A DNA stretch of 64,000 bases from Steinernema hermaphroditum (taxonomy: Eukaryota > Nematoda > Chromadorea > Rhabditida > Steinernematidae). The position numbers were made by a program, and so were the translations under genes. Position 1 is the stretch's first letter, and every line of letters begins with the position of its first letter. The DNA lies in the NCBI GenBank assembly GCA_030435675.1, contig CM059622.1, positions 3,348,001 to 3,412,000 of the forward strand, in the 5' to 3' direction. Below the pieces are notes generated by a model that worked only from the letters and a program-made list of their open reading frames with translations, was not told the origin of the DNA and searched no databases. Positions 10,561 through 20,854 of the stretch are shown piece by piece.

Positions 10561-11145
10561 ACTCCACGGAGATATCAGCTATCACAGCAGCTTTCGAAGA
10601 GGTTGCTACTATGATGAACATGGCGCAAAATATTGCGGCCTCATGGTCAATCAAGCGACACCTTCAGTGATCCATCAGTGATCGCGAAGAACAGCCTCGA
10701 GAGCCTACAGCAGTGGCTCTCATTTATACCGAAACTGCGAATGAACTCCAAAAACACGTCAATTTCATGAGACGCTTCATGGACGACATCCTCGAGTGTA
10801 TCACGGGCCCCACTGGCGTCAACGCCAACTTGAAGACATCGAAGGAGTCGAAACTCAAACGCTCACAGCAGGAGACGTAATTCATCAAGCGGTAACCTGT
10901 CACTCCACACGCAAAGCGTGCTACCATTGCAATGACCAATATGGGATGCATCACCCCGCCGTCGGCCCGATCCCCATGAAAGATATGTGTATCGTCGTCT
11001 TCATTGAAGAAGCCGGACAGGTTCTGAACACAAAGCTCCTGGCCGTCGTAGCAGAACTCTCCTTTCTCAAGAGGCTCATACTGGCAGGAGACGTACGTCA
11101 GCTCCCAAGACTGATTGGGGAGAGCAAGACCCTTCTTTATTTATG
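10560..11145 (+). pseudogene. UPF1-like SF1 helicase fragment
   Basis: The segment 10,720-10,880 encodes MRRFMDDILECITGPTG in one frame. A second frame then encodes IVVFIEEAGQVL at about 10,993 and LKRLILAGDVRQLPRL at about 11,075. The pair (V)xxDEAGQ-like followed by LILAGDxxQLP is the Walker B and motif III pair of UPF1/SMG2-type superfamily 1 helicases. Here the D of DEAG is replaced by E (IEEAG), and a stop at 11,144 follows QLPRL. Walker A is not seen. The fragment is therefore a broken helicase. A second relative lies on the minus strand at 18.3-19.3 kb. An OB-fold fragment begins just downstream, which may be chance or may reflect one original gene or element. Confidence 0.5.
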
Positions 11146-11199
11146 ACAGAGATACACACCCACCCTCTCTTCAACACCACTGAACCGCTAGCTCACTTA

Positions 11200-11860
11200 T
11201 GGGTACTCCGCGATGCAGCCAAGACGTACGTTTTTGTGCTGCTGTTAGGATATTAAAGCAACGGTTTAGGTCTGAGCTTATCCTAAAGTGTCGCAACGTC
11301 ATTAGAACTGGCTGCACGAAAAAGACCGGGAAACTCCTTGTGGCGTTGAAGATGATGGGGCTCAATGCAGCACCAATTTTGTTGAAAGGCTGAAAGATGC
11401 CCTAACAGTTGTAAGTTATTCTACTAGTGATTGCATGTTCACATTTTCAGGGATCGGTCTTCAAACTCACAGGCGTGAAGATCACAGCTTCTACTTGCGA
11501 TCACTCGGACACGGCCCTAGAACTTCTATACCGAACAAATATTTTGCTGCGTTGAGAGCTGTGTCCAGTGTCTGCTCTCACGGAATGAGCTTTACAAAAT
11601 GGTATTTGTTAATTAACTTTTCTGTCACTGACTAATACTACTTTCAGATGTTCCTCCTGGAATACTGTTCCTTCCTGGGTCTGGGCCTTCTCAATTGCGG
11701 TAGCCTGGTACAGTGGACCTATTACTCTTACTCAGAGGCCAGCCGCGATGAATTTGTTGAGGATTTGTTGGTGAGTTTTTTTCAACTTTCAAAAGAATTT
11801 AAAATTTTTTAGATTTGCACGTTCAAGATGCGCCGTCAGCAAAACGTTCGATAAAAGCTC
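11200..11860 (+). pseudogene. RPA-like OB-fold gene remnant with 3' end
   Basis: An exon at about 11,230-11,410 contains KKTGKLLVALKMM, matching the 4.8-kb copy. Between a GTAAGT donor near 11,411 and TTTTCAG near 11,450 lies a 40-bp intron. The next exon reads GSVFKLTGVKITAS. Later exons are bounded by GTATTT/CTTTCAG (about 11,602-11,647) and GTGAGT/TTTTTAG (about 11,770-11,812). The last exon ends with a stop near 11,853, and AATAAA follows at about 12,020. A frame change is needed inside the first and second exons, so the gene is decayed although its exon layout is clear. Family reading: RPA-type ssDNA-binding OB fold. Confidence 0.4.
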
Positions 11861-12135
11861 CGCGGCTTGTGTTCACCGGGACGGGATGTGCTCACCTCCC
11901 TCCGGCTTATCGCAGAGAGCTGTGGCACCGCATCGGCCGGAGTCATGCTAGCGGAGGAATGATTTTGATTTGAATTGTTTGTGATTTTGTTTTAGTGTTT
12001 GATTTTGTTTTATTGTTTAAATAAATTGTTCTATTAAGTAATGTCCTATTATCTATTTATCTATGTTCAATCATCCTTAAGTAATACTACCTCTTTGAGC
12101 TTAATAACATCTTTAATCGAAGCTTTTCAGAAGCA

Positions 12136-14025
12136 ATGGAGAGAACCCGCTCCCGCTGCCGGCGAGCTCCCAGCGTGGAAACACTGCAGAGTCTCGAGAC
12201 AGTGGGTAGTGAGTTGCTGGACACAAACTGGGCCAATGAGATCATGTCGGATGATATTCTCGATGGAGGCTTGGACGACATGTACACAGCTATGGAAGAA
12301 GAGCGCATGGCAAAAGAAGTCGCGCACGCGAATGAGGAGGAAGACAGGCACCGGCTAAGGGCACTGGAAGAGGAAGATATTCGCCGCGATCTCGAAGAGA
12401 TTCGTCGTGACTACAACGAATACGAAGATGAGGACCGGAGGTGGGAGGACGACCTCTTTATGGAGCAGGAAGACGGACGTGAGCGTCGCCGCTCCCTCTT
12501 GGCTCAGACGTTCGCGCAAAATGGACAGCATAGGCAGCGACGTGTGGCCCGACAGACCGCATCGACAACAGTGAGGTCATACGTGTCGTCATTCCAGTCA
12601 AGAGGAATGCGAGCCTTGCAAAATAGGAGGGAACTCCTAGCAGGCCTCTTGAAAGAGCGGCTGTACTCTGGCGATCAAGAGGTGCCCGAAATGCAGCTTG
12701 AGGAGCCGGAAGAATCTGAGGAGCCCATAATCGCCGCCGAAGCTGATGAACAGCCTGCAGTTGATGAACGTGCCGAAGAGATCTTCGCTCCGGATAGTCA
12801 AGGTACGCTACACTACAACCTTAGGCCTTTAGAACCAAGCCTATTTTAGACCAAGCGGTCCCTGATTCCCTGCCTGATTCTGAACAACCGGTTCTTGACC
12901 AACTAGAAGATGATGATAAGGTTCAAAAACTGTCATCGAGGAACAACAGAATAACGGAGGCATTTGGCACCGGTCTTTACGCCAAGGACGGCTATGCGTA
13001 CCGCAAGGCGCAGAAGGCAGCTTTGAAGTCGGGAAAACACGCTTATCGCTGCATCGATCAGTTATGTAAGGGACGCGTCCACATCGATGAAACCAACGAC
13101 AAAGGAGTCATCGTAACTGAGCACAACCATAACCCATCCCAGACTATGGTAGATGTATGTTTCTATGTTTGACGGGAGAGAGCCAAGCTTTTGCATGTTA
13201 GGTTCGTATAGCCAAGGACAAATTGGAGAAAGAGGCCCGGAAGGTCAGCACTTTGTCCGGATCGAGACAACGGGTAGCCACGAGGGACGTTGTCGATGAC
13301 GTCAGAGACAGCCTATCTGATGAAGCGCTCCTGCTCCAGGAGCGCATGAGCGCTTCTTCCAGAGATCGCGACAGCGTCTGAAGCGCAAGGAAGGCGACAT
13401 GCTCGCCAACATCGAAGATCCTTTCGCCTTCGAGATCCCCCTACGGTTTCGCACATACAACGAAGGTACACAGTCCCACAGTTTCACAACTTCACAGCTT
13501 GTTTTCAGATCTTTTTATGATAGCTGACATAAATGATAACGGAAATCGGGCTGTAATCTTCTTATCGGATTTTGGGACGAGTCTGCTGGCGAGATACAAA
13601 AACATCGCGTTCGACGGCACCTTCCGTATCGTCCCTAATCACATGCTTCAATTGTTTACCGTACATGCCTTCCTCAACAATCGATCTTCGCTGCCGGCTT
13701 GCTATGTCGTGGTGAACAAAAAAACTACCGATCTTTACCGGTATAGACAATTTACGAATTCATAATCTTGCCTTTTTAGGACAGTGTTCCAAAAGAGCAA
13801 TGAGCAGTTCGGTGATTCGGGCCCACCTAAATCGTGCATGAGTGATTTCGAGAAGGCTAGCTTCGGAGCAGCGAGAGATATTTGGCCCGACATCGACGTG
13901 AACCTTTGTCATTTCCACCTCGGGCAGAACGTCTATCGGCAGGTGCAATCCATTCCAGGACTGAGTGCTCGATACAATGGCTCACCCACAATGACAGACT
14001 TGCTCGAGGTATTGTTCGCCCGCAA
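12136..14025 (+). pseudogene. FLYWCH / MULE transposase, truncated
   Basis: An ATG at 12,136 opens an acidic, coiled-coil-like N-terminal exon of about 218 residues. After an intron (about 12,802-12,849) the second exon contains a FLYWCH zinc finger at about 12,960-13,140: a FGTGLYAKDGYAYRK start, YRCIDQLCKGR, and a closing HNH. After two further introns the MULE transposase core appears: FDGTF (about 13,610), MSDFEKA (about 13,839) and CHFHLGQNVYRQ (about 13,907). These are the first two acidic positions and the CHFH signature of MULE/PF10551-type transposases. The third catalytic residue and any SWIM finger are missing; homology stops at about 14,020. A one-base frame change near 13,367 also breaks the third exon. 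Terminal inverted repeats were not found. Confidence 0.75.
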
Positions 14026-14046
14026 CCCCGGAGGTTGCGGGCGAGT
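14020..14046. repeat. Short perfect hairpin at the MULE break
   Basis: CGCCCGCAACC and GGTTGCGGGCG are inverted around a CCGGA-type loop, directly where homology to the transposase stops. It may mark the insertion or deletion that truncated the gene. Confidence 0.4.
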
Positions 14047-14324
14047 GAAGGGAGCCTGTGTTTCTTTGCTCCTTTGCTTCCTTTCCCACACATGCGAATC
14101 GTGCGAATCGAGACCCACAAACCGCCCTCAGATTTCGATTTCGATAACGACTGATCAAAATTTTGAACTTGTTTGGTTAATGTTTCGCAATGTAAGGCGA
14201 ATTTCGAAAACCACCCTGTACAGAATTGATTCGGCTTTTGATTCATACTTTCGTGAAAAAAAAACGAAAATTCAGACATGAGTAGCAGTGGGAAAATGTG
14301 TCGTTAGAAAATGCGTAAATCATA

Positions 14325-15419
14325 TTTTATCTCCAACAATCACACAACACAATACAGCACAATCAACATATTCGTATTTTCCTGGTCTTACATTTGAAGC
14401 GTAGTCCATCTTAAATGAACGCTTCTGTCCTCGCATCAGGCGCGACTCACAGGTTCCGGTTGAAAATACCTTGCACGTCGTGGCGCGTTTTGCCTCTGGA
14501 GCACAGCGATTCAAACGATGGCCCTTAAAAATTCCTAGGTAGTCTAAGTCATTGCAAGAAACACATACTAGGGGCCGACATTTCTCCATATCGATTTCGA
14601 ACTCGCGGTACTTGCCGTCTTCTGCGCTCCATTCGTACACCATCATGCTGGGCAGTTTCAGTTCTAACTTCGTTGATCCCTGTTCATCCACATATCCCAA
14701 GTGATTTACGTGATATAGGGTCGCTTTCCTTATAATTTTCGGCACGCACGTCGTTAAGTTGATGGTCAGTTCCGAAAAATCACAAGAGTAGGGGTACACG
14801 TAGCTCCGTGCGACGAAATAAGTGCTCTCCTTCGGCTTCTTCAACATCCTCATGTCGGGAATTTGGTTGTTGATGAAAATCGAGCGCAAAAAATCGTCGA
14901 ACAGTTTCGTTTTTGACATAGAAAGATGAAAGGCCCCGAATTGTTTATTGGTGATTTCAGAGAAGTGAAAGCAATAGGCATCGGGTGTTAGAAAGTGTGA
15001 GGCTTTAGAATAAATGAAATCGGCTTTTTTCCACGCTAGTAGGATCATCAGATGGAATCGGGGTGCAGTGAACTGGAAGACCATTAGGTTTAGCATTTTT
15101 GCGAGATTATGGCGCCCAGATACAATGAAGTGAGGCGACCGCCGGGTCGAATTCGAAACCGTTGCTCTCTAACTAAAAAAAGAGACATATTGACTGAACA
15201 TTGAGAAGTACATACAGTTCTTTTGATGCAGCTTTGCACCTCCTTTGCAGACGCGAAGATAAACTGTAGACCGACGTAGATAGCGGCCATGCCTGCGACA
15301 AGAAACAAGCCAGTGATAATCACACAGCATGTTTTTCTGTAGCACTGAGCGGTTTCCTTTTTCTTTTCGCGCAGAAGACCCTCATCAAAGGAATGTGTGA
15401 ACATTTCGTTGAAGTCCAT
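14325..15419 (-). CDS. Type II membrane protein, spliced, unknown function
   Basis: The minus-strand ATG at 15,419 opens a first exon with about 28 polar residues, then a membrane segment (CCVIITGLFLVAGMAAIYVG, residues about 31-50), then SAKEVQSCIKRT. A GTATGT donor at about 15,213 and a TTTTTTTAG acceptor near 15,170 bound a short intron. A further exon reads ESNGFEFDPAVASLH, and a second intron ending CTTCCAG near 15,080 is plausible. The long last exon (about 15,070-14,330) is open to a stop at 14,330 and encodes about 245 residues with paired cysteines (VCVSCND; NRCAPEA; TGTCES) and a hydrophobic C-terminus (DCAVLCCVIVG). The layout suggests a membrane-anchored protein with a luminal or extracellular Cys-rich domain. 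The exon junction phases are not fully resolved. No family is recognised. Confidence 0.45.
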
Positions 15420-16140
15420 GATGCAACAACCTAGGAGAAAATTATGTGATTTGCGATCACGAACCGCGAACGACTAACAGAGTAGAAGCCTGGCACGGGG
15501 TGGTCAACAGGTATCCTATTGGCACGCCGACCATGACTATCCTATAGGATACTGTAACTCGGGAGGAAAAATACGCAGCATACCCATCTGCCCAGATCGA
15601 TGCCCAATTGATCGCTCTTCAATGTTGTTCACGTTTTGACTTTAATGATTTGATTTGATTTGTTTACTTTAACAATACACCAGTGGTCTCACCGCGCTTA
15701 CCCTGCAGTGTGTGCGATAGCTGCCTTCGCGCTAGCTGCCATTCGCGCTAATTGCCTCCGCGGTAAAAATTTCGCTGTAATGTCGTGTAGCCCTCCAGCA
15801 TCAAAAGGAATGCAATAGACAAGCGGGAAATCATAGTGTGGAGTGAAAATTAACTGTAGTCAACAAAGCGTCTATCTATTACGCCCTAGGAGTAAATATT
15901 GTAAAATTGAAGGATATTTACCAAGTCGCCCATTTTCAATACTCCAACCCAATAATCTCAGTCTTCGTCTTTTTGGGAACCATTTGGGTTTTGAGGGCTT
16001 GATGTTTTCATTACCATTTTATCGCTTTAAGTACTAAAAGCCTAGAGCTCCGGGAACAAGACCTCGCCCACAGCTTTATGTGGCAACATAAAAAAACAGT
16101 GATAAATAAGGTGTCCAGCCCAGATAGGCTATGTAAGGCT
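15420..16140. other. No supported gene
   Basis: The upstream region of the membrane protein gene holds an imperfect palindrome around 15,510-15,552 (TATCCTATTGGC...; CTATCCTATAGGATAC). I see no coding signal in the rest. Confidence 0.3.
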
Positions 16141-16147
16141 ATATAGG

Positions 16148-16410
16148 AACTCACCAGGAAGTGGACATTCCGCTCAGAGTCGGTCGACGACGGATCCGTT
16201 TGATTGTCCTGAAATGGTCGAATAAGTCATTTGATTTGAGAGACGGCGGTGGCGCGATCACCAACAAACGACAACGGCCAAAATACGCCGTCTTCCACAA
16301 TCGTCGCGTTGCGTTGCTTAACGGCGCTTTGCGCCCCGCCGAAAAGTGCATCGTGACGATGCAATGGTGATGGCGAAAACGACGTATTTTGGCTGTTGTC
16401 GTTTGTTGGC
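16148..16410. repeat. Palindromic MITE, copy 3 (right end missing)
   Basis: The left end GAACTCACCAGGAAGTGGAC and the adjacent GGATCCGTTTGATT block are intact. The palindrome turns at about 16,330, but the right arm stops after the TTGGCTGTTGTCGTTTG block, so the last 100 bp or so is absent. Confidence 0.65.
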
Positions 16411-16554
16411 GATCGAGCCGCCACAGTTTCTCACGTTTTTCTTTATCCATGATTAGGGTTGTCCAATATCTCCGACCTTGAAATCGAGGCGAATATCATG
16501 TGTAATTTCTTGAGCCTTAAGACTTTCTTTAAATACCATCAAACACCGAAGTTT

Positions 16555-17125
16555 TCACTCCTTCTTCGATGCATCTGTGGGTTCCTGGAATTTGGATCCT
16601 GGCCCAGATTCACAACACAGTTTCCTTTGACAGGAAGAGCATTTTTGCTTCCGGCTGCTTAGAATCTCCAACTCCTTCACGAATTTCATGACTCCGACAT
16701 TGAAACCATCACGTATAAGGGAAAGAATCTGTTTCATGGGTTAACGCTTCTGCGGACAGGTTGCTACGAATAGCAGTGACGGCATTCCTACGGACGAGCT
16801 TACAATGGGGGGAGCTTACAACGGGAGATGGAAGAGAGAATGGAAGAGGAGGCGGAGTCGACGGAGCTCTCTGGGAAGTCGAGGAGACATAGGGATTGAA
16901 AAGGGAGAAGACAGAGCTGGGGGAGCAGCAACGAGAGGATAGGAATTCTTTAGGAGAATTTTTGTCAAATAGAGCAACAATAGCGATGATCACACAAATC
17001 GCGGAGCTCATGGAGCAGTAATAAATCCCGTAAAGACCATTCGCCATGGATCTGTTCATCGCGTCCTCTAGACGATCCAACCACTCCACCTCTTCGAGTA
17101 GGTCACGTTCCTCTTTGGGCAGAGC
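16555..17125 (-). CDS. Putative exons with one membrane segment, unknown
   Basis: A minus-strand frame from about 17,125 to 16,709 encodes ALPKEERDLLEEVEWLDRLE, then a membrane-like segment (YCSMSSAICVIIAIVALF) and a Ser/Pro-rich tail. A second frame from 16,737 to 16,555 encodes a Lys/Glu-rich segment with CSSCQRKLCC and ends with a stop at 16,555. The two frames could be joined by an unrecognised intron near 16,720-16,760. Codon pattern and the continuous acidic helix suggest a real protein, but I cannot fix its start or splicing. It could also be a decayed gene. Confidence 0.3.
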
Positions 17126-17129
17126 TTTA

Positions 17130-17590
17130 AAGAAGAGATCATTGGGGGAAAATAATTTATAGATTAACTAACTTCGCTACAAAGGGTCTACAAAGTTGTT
17201 GAGCTTTCTCAATGGTCAGTGGGCTTCTTTGGCGTCTTCTCTGGAGCTGGTTGCCTGGTCAGCTAGGCGTCAAATAACCAAAAAAGTATTGCGATTGGAA
17301 AATTGGGTGCTGAAAAAATCCAAAGAGGAAGAAAATCATACGGAATTTGGCACCCCTTTTCCAAAAACGCACTCTTAAACAGAGCAGCAGCGAGATAAAA
17401 GTGTCCTGCTTCAATACGCAAAATCATAAAAGCGTTTTGAAATTAGTTTAAAATTAGCGTTTTGTTTTACAACGTTTTAAAATTAGCAGGTTTGTACATA
17501 ATTGTATCTTCAAACCAAGCTCCAACGGTCTCTATATAATTTGGGCGATGTTAAAAGGGTTCAATTCGAAGGTGCGTGTTGTGCTGATAT
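17130..17590. other. No supported gene; AT-rich
   Basis: The stretch has a short internal repeat of the AAATTAGCGTTTTG type at 17,430-17,490. No gene is supported. Confidence 0.3.
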
Positions 17591-17596
17591 GCATAA

Positions 17597-17934
17597 GAAC
17601 TCACCAGAAAGTGGACATTCTGCTTAGAGTCAGTCGACGACGGGTGCTTTTGATTGCCCTGAAAAGGTCAAATAAGTCATTTGATTTTCATTTGGCGACA
17701 GCCTAACGGCGCGTTTTGTGGCCGTCACGATGCACTTTATGGCGCGTAAGGCGGCGCTAAGAAAAACAGCGCGACAGCGATCGCGAAAACGCCGTATTTT
17801 GGCTGTCGCCGTCTATCTGTGATGGCACCGCCGCCGTCTCTCAAATCAAATGACTTATTCGACCATTTCAGGACAATCAAACGGATCCGTCGTCGACTGA
17901 CTCTGAGCGGAATGTCCACTTTCTGGTGAGTTCC
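17597..17934. repeat. Palindromic MITE, copy 4 (complete)
   Basis: Both ends are intact: GAACTCACCAGAAAGTGGAC on the left and its exact complement, closing GGTGAGTTC, on the right. The inner GACAATCAAACGGATCCGTC block and the GTCATTTGATTT block are mirrored. This is the best copy for defining the family, about 338 bp. Confidence 0.75.
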
Positions 17935-18243
17935 TATGTATCCTTATACAACCTATCTCGGCGCGGGCAGGCCAAATCCACGGTTCCCGGAATTCTAGAG
18001 TCCTCGGTAAGTAGTCTTCACAGCACGCAGCGCTCCGTAGAGTACTATTCTATGTCCTTTCCCCAGAGCTTCTTTTTTTTGCACTCTTTGTGCTGTCACG
18101 TTAGTGTATACGTGATACAGCATAATCTCGAGATATCATTCCTGGAGTTAACGTTGCTCTGATGCTGATTGAGGTGGATACTGCTTATAACAAACAGTTT
18201 ATGACATAAAGTTAGATAAGTTATTATTACTTATTAATTATTA

Positions 18244-19338
18244 TTAGTGATCAACAAACTGAGACATTTTGGCCTCACGACCAAATGGGACATTTTTAAC
18301 CCAGTTAATTTGGAAGGTTACTCCCTGAACCCCAGATACATTTCCGCAATCGCAGTCGTACAGCACACCACGTTGACTTGAAGGGCGTTGATTGCCAAAG
18401 AGATTGCTCTTCTTTCTTGGAATCCAGTGAGGCTTCCTGACTTCTTCGTTTCCAGGTACTGGTCCACAAATTCTCGATCTTTCACAGTGAATAAGTGGAT
18501 GTTCTGCTGTAGCAGTTTCTTCATCTGCCATTGACTTGCCTTCACTTGATCCTCCTGTTCTTCCTTTCTCGTTTCGGCAGTAACACTGGGGATGACCATC
18601 AGTGAGAGTCTGGTGTCCGGTACGATCTTGCTGATGGTGTCGGCTAGGTTAGCCACTGCGCAGTTAGTTGGCCCCATAGCGATGATTAGCTTAGCTGGGT
18701 TGCGTCTGAGTCGTTCATTAATGGCGACTGCGCCCAGGGCGACTGCGGCTGGAGAGTCTGCGTATATCACTGGTGTCGTTTCTGATAGGAACGCAGATAT
18801 GATTCGGTGTTGATCGTTGCTCAGAGGGTGATTAGGAATCAGCTCAATGGGATGTTGTCCTTTCGGCACTTTCCGAAGTTCTTCTAATCCCAGCAGTTGT
18901 CTCGTGATGAATTCTTTCAAATTATCTTGAGCTGCTCTTCTAGACATCGCTTGGCTTTTGAAGGTTGCATCTTCCGGTACGGGTTGATCTCTGGCTTCCG
19001 CGAACCAGGATTTGATGGTCCTTTCCATTTCGGGCAGTCTCATTTGTTCTGCGGGGGGTGATCGTTGCTCGGATTTCGCCATTCGCCATTTTATTTGCAG
19101 AGCCTTCACTGCCCATGTAGCCGGCATCAGTGATAGTGGTTTTACTCCCATTTGGACGATGGAGTTTTTCTTCCACAAACGTCTTCGGAGCATCGCGCAA
19201 GACACGAAAGTTGTTCTGATCGTCGAAGAGTGGAGTAGAAACCAGCCATTGCATGTTGTCTTCGGACATGTGCGAAGCATGCTTGTGCTCCAGCCAGCGT
19301 TCTTCGATTTCCACAGCAGATGGATTGTATCCGCTCAT
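18244..19338 (-). pseudogene. UPF1-like SF1 helicase, N-terminal half, frameshifted
   Basis: The minus-strand ATG at 19,338 opens MSGYNPSAVEIEERWLEHKH in one frame. Around 19,130-19,170 the sensible reading moves to another frame that stays open to 18,318. This second frame contains PLSNDQHRIISAFLS, then VIYADSPAAVALG where UPF1-type helicases have GPPGTGKT, and AKLIIAMGPTNCAVANLAD, which matches motif Ia (a TNxAV-like core). Near the end it reads VNVVCCTTA, matching the VIxxTTS/A segment before Walker B. The Walker A lysine is absent, so ATP binding is unlikely. The reading ends next to 18,244-18,315, which resembles the end of the repeat at 24,295. Family call: UPF1/ZNFX1-like superfamily 1, inactive or decayed. 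Confidence 0.5.
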
Positions 19339-19569
19339 GGTATCTGAAATGGAGTTTTACCCTTATTGATTGTTGTTAGCTTCAAGAGTATTAGTATAAG
19401 AGTATACTTCAAGAGTACAGACAAGCATTGCGTTCGGGGCGCACTGGGCTCCTCCTCTCCCGAGGATCACTTAGGGGCCTTTTTTAGGGAGCTTGCTTGA
19501 GTCCTTCTCCTGCTTCTGCGTGGGGCTCTTTCCGGCATTCCGCACTTTATCCCCCTTTTTTTAGAAGCG

Positions 19570-19663
19570 ATGCCGAGTCTCTCAAAAGCTCAAGTGAAGG
19601 CCTACTTCGATGACGAGTTCATGCGAACTTTTCCCAATGTCGTCGTCGCTCCTTACCCATATA
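19570..19663 (+). CDS. Isolated first exon, unknown protein
   Basis: An acceptor-like CTTTTTTTAG lies five bases before ATG 19,570. The exon encodes MPSLSKAQVKAYFDDEFMRT and 11 more residues, then meets a GTAAGT donor at about 19,664. The arrangement looks like a trans-spliced first exon. No second exon could be recognised; an AATAAA at about 20,060 could be the gene end. Confidence 0.3.
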
Positions 19664-20854
19664 TCAGTAAGTCGTCTGAGATTTCCTCTTTCGTGTTTTT
19701 ACCTGTCCCCTCCCTAGGTTTTGGCATTGTCTCCACGGGTGCGTGGAGACTGCTGTGTCTCCCAGGTTGCTTGGGGGCCCCCGTCCATCCACTCTCACGG
19801 TTTACGTTCATCACTTCCCTAACTGCTCGATGTGCCTGCTTCCAGTAAGCGCGGTGCTTTCAAATATTTTACTTAACCCCGTCGGCGTTGTGCTTAAGAC
19901 GAGAACTTATTTTGGTTGGATAGTAACCGTTGAGAGAGACCGAAGGCTCAAGCCTCTCCGGTGAGGAGCTTCCGGCGTTGGATGCCGCCGACGTCGACGC
20001 CGCTCTCTTGGGACTGTGAAGTCCTTCGTCTTCTAGTTTTTGTTGTGTTTCCTTTTTAGAAGGAATAAAGTTTTGTTCTTAAAATATGGCTGATTGATCT
20101 GGTTTGTTGAGTTCCCACTGCTTGGAATGAGTTCTCTAGGATTCATGTTTATATTTGGTATTATTGGCGATGAGTGGATGGAAAGCTGATTGGAAAGGCT
20201 GGTTGTTGCTTAAGACGAGGGCTTATTCTGGTTGGATAGTAACAGTGGATAGGACTTGTTGTCGAAGTTTCTCAGGAGAAAAGATAATGATTCTTTGACT
20301 GATGGCTTATAGACAGATGTATAGTTAGTCGGTTTTTGATTTCGAACGTAAAGCATATTTATGAGTTGGTTCTTCGGCTGGGGTCTGGGATTTGGTTACG
20401 ATAGGTCCACAGGGGAATGATTCGGTCTGATTTGAGAGAGATGGACTTTCTTGGGTTCGTTATCTGGTTGATCAATTGGAATGAGCCAGGCATAACTGTC
20501 CTGCATGGCCACAACGCGGAATAGTTCCTCCCTCACTGCAGGCGTGAATTTCCGCGACAGGCCGGGCTTCGGCCGCTGGTCGCGCCACACGCGCTCACCC
20601 ACTTTGATTTCTGACTCTTTTGCGGTTTTATCGTATTGACGCTTCGCAATCGCGCACTGCTTTTGCGCATGCTCGGCTGCTGTTTTCCAAGCTTTTCGCA
20701 AGTTGGTTGCTAGCTCGCATTTGAATTCAGAAATATCAGTGCCATCATAGATTTGGTTGCTCGCTGGGGTGAGCAATCGCTCGATTGGCATCATTGCATC
20801 ACGTCCAGAGATTAAGAACATTGGGGTGTCTCCATGAGAGCTATGAGTAGAAGT

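Noticed and set aside
10560..11880. Helitron (helicase plus RPA)
   Set aside because: The helicase motifs are UPF1-like rather than Pif1-like, and no Rep/HUH motif or CTRR hairpin end was found.
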